A stretch of DNA of 64,000 bases from Micromonospora citrea. Its GTDB lineage: Bacteria; Actinomycetota; Actinomycetes; Mycobacteriales; Micromonosporaceae. Under the pieces are notes generated by a model. It was not told the origin of the DNA and did no database searches. It worked only from the letters and a program-made list of their open reading frames with translations. Below, piece after piece: positions 7,979 through 15,016 of the stretch (position 1 is the stretch's first letter; the number at the start of each line of letters is the position of its first letter). The DNA is taken from positions 4,000,501 through 4,064,500 of the forward strand of contig NZ_FMHZ01000002.1 of the NCBI RefSeq assembly GCF_900090315.1, read 5' to 3'. A program made the translations under genes and the position numbers.

Positions 7979-8488
7979 GTGGCGGGAACGGTCCGGTTGG
8001 AGCCGGTGGACGAGCGGAACCTGGAGCCGTTGCTCTCCGTAGCGGCTGCCGAGGCGGAGCCCGGCGACGTGATGCCGCCGGTGGAGGCGCCGGCCGGTTG
8101 GTCGCACGCCCGCCGGGAGGCGTTCCGCGAGTTCCACCGGGCGAGCTTCGCCGGCCTGGCCGGCCCCACCGGCACCCAGATGTACGCCATCCTGGCCGGC
8201 GGCGAGGTGGTCGGCATGATCCGGATGAGCCGCCGCGACGAGCCGGGCACCGTCGAGACCGGGATGTGGCTGGGCCGGTCCGCCCGGGGCCAGGGGATCG
8301 GCCCGGCGGCCCTGCGCGAGTTGTTGAACGAGGCGGCGGCGGCCGGAATGCGGCTCGTCGTGGCGGAGACGACGAGCCGCAACCACGGAGCGTTGTCGGT
8401 GCTCGAAAAGTGCGGGGCGAAATTGCGCGAGGATGCCGGCAGGGTGCACGCCGAGATCTGCCTGGATTCGACGCTGCCGGCATTGTGA
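7979..8488 (+). CDS. GNAT-family N-acetyltransferase (RimJ/RimL-like)
   Basis: A 169-residue single GNAT domain. Seen are strand-turn GGEVVGMIRM, the acetyl-CoA pyrophosphate loop WLGRSARGQGIGPAALRELL (motif A, Q/RxxGxG/A) and the C-terminal TTSRNHGALSVLEKCGAK (motif B), typical of RimJ/RimL and related acyltransferases that modify protein N-termini or small amines. The GTG at 7979 follows a CAGACT -10-like hexamer (7966-7971) by exactly 7 nt, consistent with a leaderless mRNA, and gives the expected domain length. The substrate cannot be inferred. Confidence 0.85.
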   Translation: MAGTVRLEPVDERNLEPLLSVAAAEAEPGDVMPPVEAPAGWSHARREAFREFHRASFAGLAGPTGTQMYAILAGGEVVGMIRMSRRDEPGTVETGMWLGRSARGQGIGPAALRELLNEAAAAGMRLVVAETTSRNHGALSVLEKCGAKLREDAGRVHAEICLDSTLPAL

Positions 8489-8762
8489 CGACCATTCGTC
8501 AATTCTTTACTTTCTGAGGTTCTCCCTGCTCGTTGCCGCACGACTGACCGGTTTGCGCGGTTGACGAGGTACGTGTGGCGGTCTCCGGGAATTGTCCCGG
8601 GGTGATGGCGGAAATGTTTCGCCGATAGGCCACCGGGTACTGCCCGCCGGGTCCGATTGAACGGGACACCTGATTGTGGTCCGGCACGTGCTGATCCCCG
8701 GCGGCCATTCTTTCGACCACTGCAGTCAGGTGTCCGTCGCTCCGGGGAGCGAAGGAGAACTG
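8489..8762. promoter_or_regulatory. Lower-GC leader region ahead of the gas vesicle operon
   Basis: This 274-bp stretch is noticeably richer in A/T than its surroundings (for example 8490-8520 and 8600-8625). It has no convincing gene and ends in the Shine-Dalgarno AAGGAG (8753-8758) of the first gvp gene. It is the only sizeable gap before the ten-gene cluster, so the operon promoter is expected here. I could not fix a unique -35/-10 pair. Confidence 0.4.
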
Positions 8763-9185
8763 ATGAACAGCGGAGCACGAATCGGGCTCGCGGTGGGCTT
8801 CGGCTATCTGCTCGGCCGCCGGCGCAAGCTGCGTACCGCCCTCACCCTGGCGGCGGCGGTCGCGGCCGGCCGCGCGAGCCGGGAGCCCGGCGGGCTGCTG
8901 AAGGCGGGCGGCAACCTGCTCCAGTCTTCCCCCCAGCTGACGAACCTCGGCCGCCTCGGCGGGCCGCTCGCCGCGGCCTCGAAGGCGGCCGCGACCGCCG
9001 CCGCCGGTAGCGGCATCGACGCGCTCAGCGGCAAGCTGCGCGGCTCGGCCGACGCGCTGCGCCGCAAGGGCGGTGCGGGCGGGCCCGACCGGTCGGACGA
9101 CGACCGGTCGGACGACGGGGACCGGCCGAGCCGGGACCGGGACGCCGACGACGCCGAGACCGACACCGAGCAGCGGGGGCGGTGA
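8763..9185 (+). CDS. gvpY: Gas vesicle cluster protein, GvpY-like
   Basis: A 140-residue protein. It begins with a glycine-rich hydrophobic segment (IGLAVGFGYLLGRRRKLR), then an Ala-rich helix and a strongly charged, Asp/Arg-rich tail after about residue 105. A short membrane-helix protein of this sort precedes or lies within actinomycete gas vesicle clusters (GvpY in Streptomyces naming). The name rests on position and general character rather than a firm domain match. Its stop is 2 bp from the next ATG. Its role in vesicle formation is not established. Confidence 0.6.
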   Translation: MNSGARIGLAVGFGYLLGRRRKLRTALTLAAAVAAGRASREPGGLLKAGGNLLQSSPQLTNLGRLGGPLAAASKAAATAAAGSGIDALSGKLRGSADALRRKGGAGGPDRSDDDRSDDGDRPSRDRDADDAETDTEQRGR

Positions 9186-9187
9186 CC

Positions 9188-10453
9188 ATGGCGGAGACGA
9201 CGAACCCCGGCGGCCTCGGCGACAAGGTCCGGGGCCAGCTCGCAGGCGAGGCGCGCAACCTGGCGAGCGCCATCGGCGAGCGCGCCGTGCAGGTGGTGAC
9301 CGAGCGGATCACCGGCGCGACCGGTCGACTCAGCGACTACGCGAAGCAGGGCGGCGGCCCCGGCCTGATCGCCGCCGCGACGGGCGCGCAGAAGCTGGCC
9401 GAGGGCGGCTCACCGGTGAAGGCGATGGTCCATGCCGGGCTGGCCGGCGGTAAGGAGAAGGTGATGTCGGCGCTCGGCAGGAGCGGCAAGGGTGGCAAGG
9501 GTGGCGGCAAGAAGCTCAAGGTCACCAACATTGTCGAGGCGATCGAGGTCGGTGTGCCCGTCCGGGTCGCGTACAACCAGTGGACGCAGTTCGGCGACTT
9601 CCCGAGCTTCATGAAGAAGGTCGAGAACGTCGGCACCGAGGCGGACGAGAAGCTGACCTGGAAGGCGCAGGTCTTCTGGTCGCACCGCACCTGGGAGTCG
9701 ACGATCGTCCGGCAGATCCCGGACAAGCTGATCCACTGGCGCTCCAAGGGCGAGAAGGGCTACGTCGACGGCACCGTCAGCTTCCACGAGTTGTCGCCCG
9801 ACCTGACCCGGATCCTGGTGGTGCTGGAGTACCACCCGCAGGGGCTCTTCGAGCACACCGGCAACCTGTGGCGCGCCCAGGGCCGCCGCGTCCGGCTGGA
9901 GCTGAAGCACTTCGTCCGGCACGTGATGACCCGGACGGTCCTCGACCCGGAGTCGGTGCAGGGCTGGCGCGGCGAGATCGAGGACTCGCAGGTGGTCCGG
10001 GACCACGACACCGCCCTGCGTGAGGAGCAGGAGGAACGCGAGCGCGAGGAGCAGGAGGAGCAGGAGGAGCGCGGGCGGCCGGAGCGCGAGCAGCGCGGCC
10101 GGCGGGAGCCCGAGCCGGAGGAGGAGGCCGAGGAGGGCGAGGAGGCCGAGGAGGCCGAGGAGGAGCCGCGCGGGGAGCGCCGGCCCGCCGAGCGCGGCCG
10201 CCGTCGCCCGCCCCGGCGTCGCCGCCCCGCCGAGGAGGAGTACGAGGACGAGTACGACGAGGGCGAGTACGACGAGTACGAGGAGGAGGAGCCGGAGGAG
10301 GAGCAGCCGGCGCCGCGTCGCCGCGCCCCGGAGCGGGCGCGTCGCCCGCAGCCCCGGGAGGAGTCCCGGCCCCGCGAGGAGCCCCGGCCACGGCGGTCCC
10401 CGGAGGCGCCCCGCCGACCTGTGGTCCGCCGTCGACGGGAGGAGCGCGAATGA
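9188..10453 (+). CDS. gvpZ: SRPBCC-fold gas vesicle cluster protein, GvpZ-like, with long charged tail
   Basis: A 421-residue protein. Residues ~1-110 are low-similarity Ala/Gly/Lys-rich. Residues ~115-265 form an SRPBCC/cyclase-like domain: [20 protein letters not shown], then [16 protein letters not shown], and [18 protein letters not shown]. Residues ~280-421 are an extreme Glu/Arg tail (blocks of [23 protein letters not shown] and PRRR). SRPBCC proteins accompany actinomycete gvp clusters (GvpZ). ATG 9188 was chosen because GGGGGCGG gives good spacing; GTG 9182 overlaps the previous stop but leaves no room for a ribosome site. It overlaps gvpA by 4 bp. Confidence 0.72.
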   Translation: MAETTNPGGLGDKVRGQLAGEARNLASAIGERAVQVVTERITGATGRLSDYAKQGGGPGLIAAATGAQKLAEGGSPVKAMVHAGLAGGKEKVMSALGRSGKGGKGGGKKLKVTNIVEAIEVGVPVRVAYNQWTQFGDFPSFMKKVENVGTEADEKLTWKAQVFWSHRTWESTIVRQIPDKLIHWRSKGEKGYVDGTVSFHELSPDLTRILVVLEYHPQGLFEHTGNLWRAQGRRVRLELKHFVRHVMTRTVLDPESVQGWRGEIEDSQVVRDHDTALREEQEEREREEQEEQEERGRPEREQRGRREPEPEEEAEEGEEAEEAEEEPRGERRPAERGRRRPPRRRRPAEEEYEDEYDEGEYDEYEEEEPEEEQPAPRRRAPERARRPQPREESRPREEPRPRRSPEAPRRPVVRRRREERE

Positions 10454-10893
10454 CCATCGCGACGACCGAGGGTCAGGCCGGCGGCGCCCTGGAGCGCGGC
10501 GGGTCGGGCGGCAGCCTGGCCGACGTCGTGGAGACGGTGCTGGACAAGGGCGTGGTGATCGACGCGCAGGTGTCGGTCGCCGTGGTCGGCATCCAGTTGT
10601 TGGAGATCAACGCCCGGATCGTCATCGCCAGCGTGGAGACGTACCTGCGCTTCGCCGAGGCGGTCGACCGGTTCGACATCACCCCGAAGGGCCAGAAGGG
10701 GCTGCCCGACCTGGTCGAGGGCGCCTCCGGCGCGGTCGGCGCCGGCAAGGCGGTGTCCGGGATCGGCCGGACCGTCGGCGCGATCAAGGACGCCGTGGGC
10801 GAGCTCGGCTCCGACTCCCGCGATCGTGACCGGGATCCCGACCGGGACCGCGACCGGGACCGACCCCGGCGGCGCCGGGACGAGGAGCGCTGA
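10450..10893 (+). CDS. gvpA: Gas vesicle structural protein GvpA (GvpA/J family) with charged C-terminal extension
   Basis: A 147-residue protein. The GvpA core spans about 22-80: [40 protein letters not shown] and [11 protein letters not shown]. GvpA forms the ribbed protein shell of the gas vesicle. The core is followed by a Gly/Ala segment and a repetitive Asp/Arg tail ([17 protein letters not shown]), making it about twice the usual cyanobacterial GvpA length, although long forms are seen in actinomycetes. Of the three GvpA/J-family genes here this has the most GvpA-like core and directly precedes gvpF, so I assign gvpA. ATG overlaps the gvpZ stop. Confidence 0.85.
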   Translation: MTIATTEGQAGGALERGGSGGSLADVVETVLDKGVVIDAQVSVAVVGIQLLEINARIVIASVETYLRFAEAVDRFDITPKGQKGLPDLVEGASGAVGAGKAVSGIGRTVGAIKDAVGELGSDSRDRDRDPDRDRDRDRPRRRRDEER

Positions 10894-10894
10894 G

Positions 10895-11650
10895 ATGGCC
10901 GAGGAGACCGGACTGTTCATCTACGGCATCGTGCCCTCCGACGTGGAGCCGACCCCGGACGCGGCCGGGGTCGGCGACCCGCCCGGAGAGGTGGCGGCGA
11001 TCCGCCACGGGGAGCTGGCCGCGCTGGTCAGCGAGGTGAGCCTGACCGAGTCGATCGGCCGGCCGGCGGACCTGACCGCGTACCAGGAACTGGTGGACGG
11101 CACGGCGGCCGTGGCCCCCGTGCTGCCGGTGCGCTTCGGCACGGTGGTCACCGGCCCGGACGCGGTGGCCGACCTGCTGGAGGCGCACCACGACCGGTTC
11201 GCCGCCGCCCTCGACGAGTTCGAGGGCCGCATCCAGTACGTCGTGCACGGCCGCTACGACGAGCCGAACCTGATCGCGGGGGTGCTGGCGGACAACCCGG
11301 CGGCGGCCGAACTGGCCGACCAGGTGCGCGGGCAGCCGGAGGCGGCGACCCGCCCGCAGCGCATCCGGCTCGGCGAGATGATCAGCCAGGCGGTGGAGCT
11401 GCGCCGGGAGGCGGAGAACCGGCAGCTCGTCGACGCGCTCGGCCCGCTCGTCGTGGCGAGCGCGCCCCGGCCGCCGAGCAACGAGCTGGACGCGGCGAAC
11501 GCCGCCTTCCTGGTCGAGCGGGACCGGGAGGAGGACTTCGTCGCGGCCGTCGAGGAGTACGCCGAGCAGCGCCGGGAGTTGATGCGGACGCGGCTGCTCG
11601 GCCCGCTCGCCCCGTACGACTTCGTCAGCGCCCACCAGTTGGTGAAGTGA
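10895..11650 (+). CDS. gvpF: Gas vesicle protein GvpF (GvpF/GvpL family)
   Basis: A 252-residue GvpF/L-family protein. It starts with the family strand GLFIYGIVP and has the conserved SEVSL, the segment VLPVRFGTVV and a C-terminal LLGPLAPYDFV block. GvpF/L proteins are minor vesicle components or assembly factors that contact GvpA. ATG 10895 lies one base after the gvpA stop, so expression is probably coupled. A second, more diverged member (gvpL) lies further down the cluster. Confidence 0.88.
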   Translation: MAEETGLFIYGIVPSDVEPTPDAAGVGDPPGEVAAIRHGELAALVSEVSLTESIGRPADLTAYQELVDGTAAVAPVLPVRFGTVVTGPDAVADLLEAHHDRFAAALDEFEGRIQYVVHGRYDEPNLIAGVLADNPAAAELADQVRGQPEAATRPQRIRLGEMISQAVELRREAENRQLVDALGPLVVASAPRPPSNELDAANAAFLVERDREEDFVAAVEEYAEQRRELMRTRLLGPLAPYDFVSAHQLVK

Positions 11651-11653
11651 GCG

Positions 11654-12127
11654 GTGGACATCCTCTGGACGCTGCTGACCCTGCCGTACGCGCCGGTGCG
11701 GGGGCTTACCGCGGTGGTCAAGGTGATCGCCCGGGAGGCGGAGTCGCGGCAGCGCAACCCGATCGACGTGCGGCGCGAGCTGGAGGCGCTGGACGCGGCG
11801 GAGGCGGCGGGGGAGATCAGCGCCGCGGAGCGGGACGCGGGGCAGCAGCAGGTGCTGGCGCGGCTGACCGGCGGGGCCGGTCAGCCGCCGCCGCCCCGGA
11901 CCCGCGACCAGGGCTCGGTCCGCGACCAGGGCTCGGTCCGCGACCAGGGCTCGGTCCGCGACCAGGGCCGGGCCCGCGATCCGAGCGGGGTCGGGGCCCG
12001 GCGCGGTGCCGGCGGGCCCCGGCGGCGGGCCGGCACGGAACGGACGCGGCGGACGCCGCGCGACGGCGGTGAGGGAGGTGAGCGGCATGGCGGACCGGAT
12101 CCGAGGCGACGGCGGCCGGGCGCGTAG
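11654..12127 (+). CDS. gvpG: Gas vesicle protein GvpG with repeat-bearing basic tail
   Basis: A 157-residue protein. The first ~75 residues are GvpG: MDILWTLLTLPYAPVRGLTA, followed by a helical stretch with RRELEALDAAEAAGEISAAE. The normal protein is about 80 residues. Here the C-terminus is extended by a Pro/Arg-rich tail with three identical RDQGSV units and a fourth partial, then Arg-rich sequence. GTG 11654 is 3 bp after the gvpF stop. The tail overlaps the start of gvpO by 41 bp. GvpG is an accessory/assembly protein needed for vesicle formation in other hosts. Confidence 0.83.
   Translation: MDILWTLLTLPYAPVRGLTAVVKVIAREAESRQRNPIDVRRELEALDAAEAAGEISAAERDAGQQQVLARLTGGAGQPPPPRTRDQGSVRDQGSVRDQGSVRDQGRARDPSGVGARRGAGGPRRRAGTERTRRTPRDGGEGGERHGGPDPRRRRPGA
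11903..11968 (+). repeat. 18-bp exact tandem repeat inside gvpG
   Basis: CGCGACCAGGGCTCGGTC occurs three times without interruption (11903-11920, 11921-11938, 11939-11956), followed by a 12-bp partial copy. Each copy encodes RDQGSV, so copy-number change would stay in frame. Confidence 0.95.
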
Positions 12128-12434
12128 GAACGAGCCGGACGACGACCGGTACGACGACGAGGAGGAGTACCTCGAACCGATCTCGGCAGCCGAGGCCGCC
12201 CGCGAGGGGCTGCGGCAGATCGTCGAGCTGACCGGCCGTACCCCCGTGGGGACCACCTCGCTGAAGTCGGTGCGGGACGGCTGGCTGGTCGGAGTGGAGG
12301 TCGTCGAGGATCGCCGGATCCCCGCCTCCACCGACCTGCTCGGCCTCTACGAGGTGGAGCTGGACCTGGAGGGCGGCCTGCTCGGCTACCGGCGGGTGCG
12401 GCGCTACCAGCGCGGGAAGGGCGAGGTGGGTTGA
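12087..12434 (+). CDS. gvpO: Gas vesicle protein GvpO
   Basis: A 115-residue protein. The acidic N-terminus (NEPDDDRYDDEEEYLEPI) leads into the GvpO domain: AAREGLRQIVELTGR, LKSVRDGWLVGVEVVEDRRI, LGLYEVELDLEGGLLGYRR. It ends with a basic YQRGKGEVG. GvpO proteins are short accessory factors of actinobacterial and haloarchaeal gvp clusters. ATG 12087 follows GGGAGGTG with good spacing and lies inside the gvpG 3' end. Usually gvpO opens Streptomyces clusters; here it is internal, between gvpG and the second GvpA/J gene. Confidence 0.87.
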   Translation: MADRIRGDGGRARRNEPDDDRYDDEEEYLEPISAAEAAREGLRQIVELTGRTPVGTTSLKSVRDGWLVGVEVVEDRRIPASTDLLGLYEVELDLEGGLLGYRRVRRYQRGKGEVG

Positions 12435-12435
12435 G

Positions 12436-12801
12436 ATGACCGTGCAGCCTTCGGTGGTGCAGAACTCGGGCCAGGTCCTGCCCGCCGGGCACGAGCCGGC
12501 CAACCTGGGCGACATCCTCGAACGGGTGCTCGACCGGGGCATCGTGATCGCCGGCGACATCCGGGTCAGCCTGCTCGACATCGAGCTGCTGACGCTCAAG
12601 CTGCGGCTGGTCATCGCCTCCGTCGACACGGCACGGCAGATCGGCATCGACTGGTGGGAGCACGACCCGTGGCTCAGCTCGCGGGCGCGGCCGCCGGTCG
12701 AGCCCGGCCCCCGGGACCCGGAGCAGGTGGAGGCGGAGCGGCGCCCCCGGGTCGCCCGGCGGGCCGCCCGGAGGGAGGAGTGGGATGAGTTCGACGGCTG
12801 A
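12436..12801 (+). CDS. gvpJ: Gas vesicle protein GvpJ (GvpA/J family)
   Basis: A 121-residue protein. The GvpA/J core LGDILERVLDRGIVIAGDIR, SLLDIELLTLKLRLVIASV spans about 24-67, with DTARQIGIDWWEHDP just after it, a motif common in GvpJ. A Pro/Arg/Glu-rich tail follows. GvpJ is a minor vesicle protein thought to cap or nucleate the shell. ATG 12436 is 1 bp after the gvpO stop, and its 3' end overlaps gvpL by 17 bp. Confidence 0.83.
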   Translation: MTVQPSVVQNSGQVLPAGHEPANLGDILERVLDRGIVIAGDIRVSLLDIELLTLKLRLVIASVDTARQIGIDWWEHDPWLSSRARPPVEPGPRDPEQVEAERRPRVARRAARREEWDEFDG

Positions 12802-13627
12802 CCTCGCGCCCGCCGGTCCGACGACGACCCCGGGCAGTGGCGTGTGGCTGCACGGCGTCGTACGCGAGGCCGACGCGGCCCTGCTCGCCGCGACCGCCGG
12901 GATGGACGGCGCCCCGGTACGCGCGGTGCGGGCGGCCGGGCTGGTCGCCGTGGTCAGCGCCGCGCCCCTGTCCGAGTACGGCGAGGAGGCGCTGCGTCGC
13001 AACCTGGAGGACCTGGCCTGGCTGGAGCGTGCCGCCCGGGCGCACCACGCGGTGGTGGCGGCGCTGTCCCGGGCCGGCGCGGTGGTGCCCGCCCGGCTGG
13101 CCACCGTGCACCACGACGACGCGCGGGTGGCGGGGCAACTCGTCGCGCGCCGGGACGAGCTGGTCGCGATCCTGGACCGGCTCGCCGGCCGCGACGAGTG
13201 GGGCGTCAAGGGCTACGTCGTGCCGGGCGCGACGCCCCGCACGTCCGAGCCGGACGGATCGGGTGGCGGGGCCGGGGCGGCGTACCTGCGGCGGCGCCGG
13301 GCCCAGCTCACCGCCCGCGAGGAGGGGCAGCGGATCGCCGCCGACGCCGCCGCCGCCGTCCACGGGGAGCTGGCCGGGCACGCGGTCGCCGCCCGGCGGC
13401 ACCCGCCGCAGGACCGCCGGCTCTCCGGCGCGCCCACCGCGATGGTGCTCAACGGGGCGTACCTCGTCGAGCAGGGCACGCTCGCCGACTTCCGCCGGCT
13501 GGTGGACGCGCTCGCCGACGGGCATCCGGAGATCCGGCTGGAGCTGACCGGCCCGTGGCCGCCGTACTCGTTCGCCGAGGAGCGGCCCGCCGAGCCGGCG
13601 TTGACGGTCCGGGAGCCGGCGTGCTGA
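12785..13627 (+). CDS. gvpL: Gas vesicle protein GvpL (second GvpF/GvpL family member)
   Basis: A 280-residue GvpF/L-family protein: VWLHGVVREADAALL at the start, GLVAVVSAAPLSEYG, PARLATVHHDDARV in place of the usual VLPVRFGTV, and a C-terminal ELTGPWPPYSFAEE. It is more diverged than the gvpF product. Its start lies inside gvpJ after GGGAGGAG. A minor structural or assembly role is inferred from the family. Confidence 0.82.
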   Translation: MSSTADLAPAGPTTTPGSGVWLHGVVREADAALLAATAGMDGAPVRAVRAAGLVAVVSAAPLSEYGEEALRRNLEDLAWLERAARAHHAVVAALSRAGAVVPARLATVHHDDARVAGQLVARRDELVAILDRLAGRDEWGVKGYVVPGATPRTSEPDGSGGGAGAAYLRRRRAQLTAREEGQRIAADAAAAVHGELAGHAVAARRHPPQDRRLSGAPTAMVLNGAYLVEQGTLADFRRLVDALADGHPEIRLELTGPWPPYSFAEERPAEPALTVREPAC

Positions 13628-13697
13628 CCGCCGCCCCGGCGGCCGGGGCACCGGCCCTCGACTCGGGCGCCGGCGCGGTCACCGCCCGGGGGTCGGC

Positions 13698-13955
13698 GTG
13701 GTGACCACCTCGCTCGCGCCGAACAGCGCCGACGATCCGCTGGCCTACCGCCCGGTCGCCCTGGTGGACCTGCTGGACCGGGTGCTCGCCACCGGCGTGG
13801 TGATCAGCGGCGACATCACCCTCGCCATCGCCGACGTCGACCTGGTCCGGATCTCCCTGCGCGCGCTGGTCGCGTCCGTGGGCGCGCTCGCCCCGCCGGA
13901 GCTGCGGGACGCCGCTCCGGAGGGTGCCGTCTGGCCGTCGGGAGCGCCGACATGA
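13698..13955 (+). CDS. gvpS: Gas vesicle protein GvpS (third GvpA/J/M family member)
   Basis: An 85-residue protein consisting almost only of a GvpA/J-type core: VALVDLLDRVLATGVVISGD, ITLAIADVDLVRISLRALVA. In actinomycete clusters the copy between gvpL and gvpK is named gvpS. GTG at 13698 (or 13701) is used and the stop overlaps gvpK by 4 bp. It lacks the charged tails seen in the other two GvpA/J genes here and is probably a minor shell component. Confidence 0.8.
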   Translation: MVTTSLAPNSADDPLAYRPVALVDLLDRVLATGVVISGDITLAIADVDLVRISLRALVASVGALAPPELRDAAPEGAVWPSGAPT

Positions 13956-14329
13956 CCGCCCCGGGCGGCGGGAGCGGCGATCGGCGGGACGAGGCGGCCG
14001 AACTGGCCGCCGCGCTCGGCGACACCCGGTGGCAGCCGCCCCGGGTGACGCCGCTGGACCGCAGGTTGGCGGTCGACCGGGACTCCGTCGAGCGGGGGCT
14101 GGCCAGCCTCGTGCTCACCGTGATCGAGCTGCTGCGGCAACTCATGGAGCGGCAGGCGCTGCGCCGGGTGGACCTCGGCGACCTCACCGAGGAGCAGGTC
14201 GAGCGGATCGGCACGACGCTGATGGCGCTCGAGGAGCAGATGACCGGGCTGCGCGAGTACTTCGGCCTGGCGCCCGAGGACCTCAACCTCGACCTGGGGC
14301 CCCTCGGCCCGCTGCTGCCGACGGACTGA
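13952..14329 (+). CDS. gvpK: Gas vesicle protein GvpK
   Basis: A 125-residue GvpK. The recognisable core is RLAVDRDSVERGLASLVLTV, IELLRQLMERQALRRVD, LTEEQVERIGTTLMALEEQM and the ending LREYFGLAPEDLNLDLGPLG. GvpK is an accessory protein of unknown mechanism present in nearly all gvp clusters. It closes the operon: nothing on the same strand follows, and a convergent gene ends about 80 bp away. Confidence 0.9.
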   Translation: MTAPGGGSGDRRDEAAELAAALGDTRWQPPRVTPLDRRLAVDRDSVERGLASLVLTVIELLRQLMERQALRRVDLGDLTEEQVERIGTTLMALEEQMTGLREYFGLAPEDLNLDLGPLGPLLPTD

Positions 14330-14411
14330 TCCGTCGCCGGTGTGACCGCCTCGGCCCCGTCGGCCGCGAGGTCGAACGCTGGCCGTCGCACCTGCGCCCG
14401 TCGCGCGCGGC

Positions 14412-14849
14412 TCAGGCTCGCAGGGCCCGCACCGCGGTGGACGACGTCGTCGCCAGCTCCGGCCGGGCGGGCAGGAACAACGTCGTGACGCCCAGCGCCT
14501 CGTTCATCGCGGCGAGCTCGCACTCGTGCGAGAAATCGGTCGAGTTCCTGACCCCACGGATGATGATCCCGCATCCGTTCAGCCGGCAGTAGTCGGCGGT
14601 CAACCCGTGCCAGGCGGCCACCGCGACGTTCGCCCAGCCCGCCGGGAGCAGGCCCCGGATCCCTTCCGCCCGCGCGACTGTCGTTCCCGACGGCCGCTTG
14701 CCGCCGTTGACGGCAACGAGGACCGTGACCTGATCGAACATTCGGCGCGCCCGGTCGACGACGTCCAGATGGCCCGGCGTGAACGGATCGAACGTCCCCG
14801 GATAGACCGCTCGGGCCGACCCGGGGCTGGCATCGGTCGGGTGAGTCAC
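14412..14849 (-). CDS. CoaD-like pantetheine-phosphate adenylyltransferase family protein
   Basis: A 145-residue nucleotidyltransferase. The ATP-binding motif PGTFDPFTPGHLD (17-29) has the T/HxGH residues. RGVRNSTDFSHECELAAMN corresponds to the CoaD RGLR-DF-YE region, and TTSSTAVR to the ISS/T motif. CoaD makes dephospho-CoA from 4'-phosphopantetheine. This copy is shorter than the usual ~160 residues and lacks the last helix, so it may be a paralogue with altered substrate rather than the housekeeping enzyme. GTG at 14849 lies 6 nt after the -10 box TAGTCT (14861-14856), suggesting a leaderless mRNA. Confidence 0.78.
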   Translation of the reverse strand: MTHPTDASPGSARAVYPGTFDPFTPGHLDVVDRARRMFDQVTVLVAVNGGKRPSGTTVARAEGIRGLLPAGWANVAVAAWHGLTADYCRLNGCGIIIRGVRNSTDFSHECELAAMNEALGVTTLFLPARPELATTSSTAVRALRA

Positions 14850-14864
14850 CAGGCCAGACTAGGC

Positions 14865-14915
14865 GCGTGTCCCGGGTGGCGAGTGATTTGCGGTCCTGCG
14901 CCACCCGGGACACGC
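14865..14915. repeat. Perfect 17-bp inverted repeat (hairpin element)
   Basis: GCGTGTCCCGGGTGGCG (14865-14881) and its exact complement (14899-14915) flank a 17-nt spacer that is relatively A/T-rich. The element lies just upstream of the coaD-like gene and beyond the stop end of the monooxygenase gene. It is not a terminator for either, since both genes point away from or start near it. Each arm read inwards starts GTGTCCCGGGTGGCG. Confidence 0.9.
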
Positions 14916-15016
14916 TCTTGGCGTTGTGTTTGTCCGGAGGCTACGGGCGGGCCCTCCTCCGGAACTCGATGACCGGCGGGATCCGTGAGCTCGCCGGAGA
15001 TGAGCCCACGGGGTGG

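Noticed and set aside
11903..11968. Short CRISPR-like array
   Set aside because: The 18-bp units are contiguous with no spacers, lie inside gvpG in frame, and no cas genes are present.
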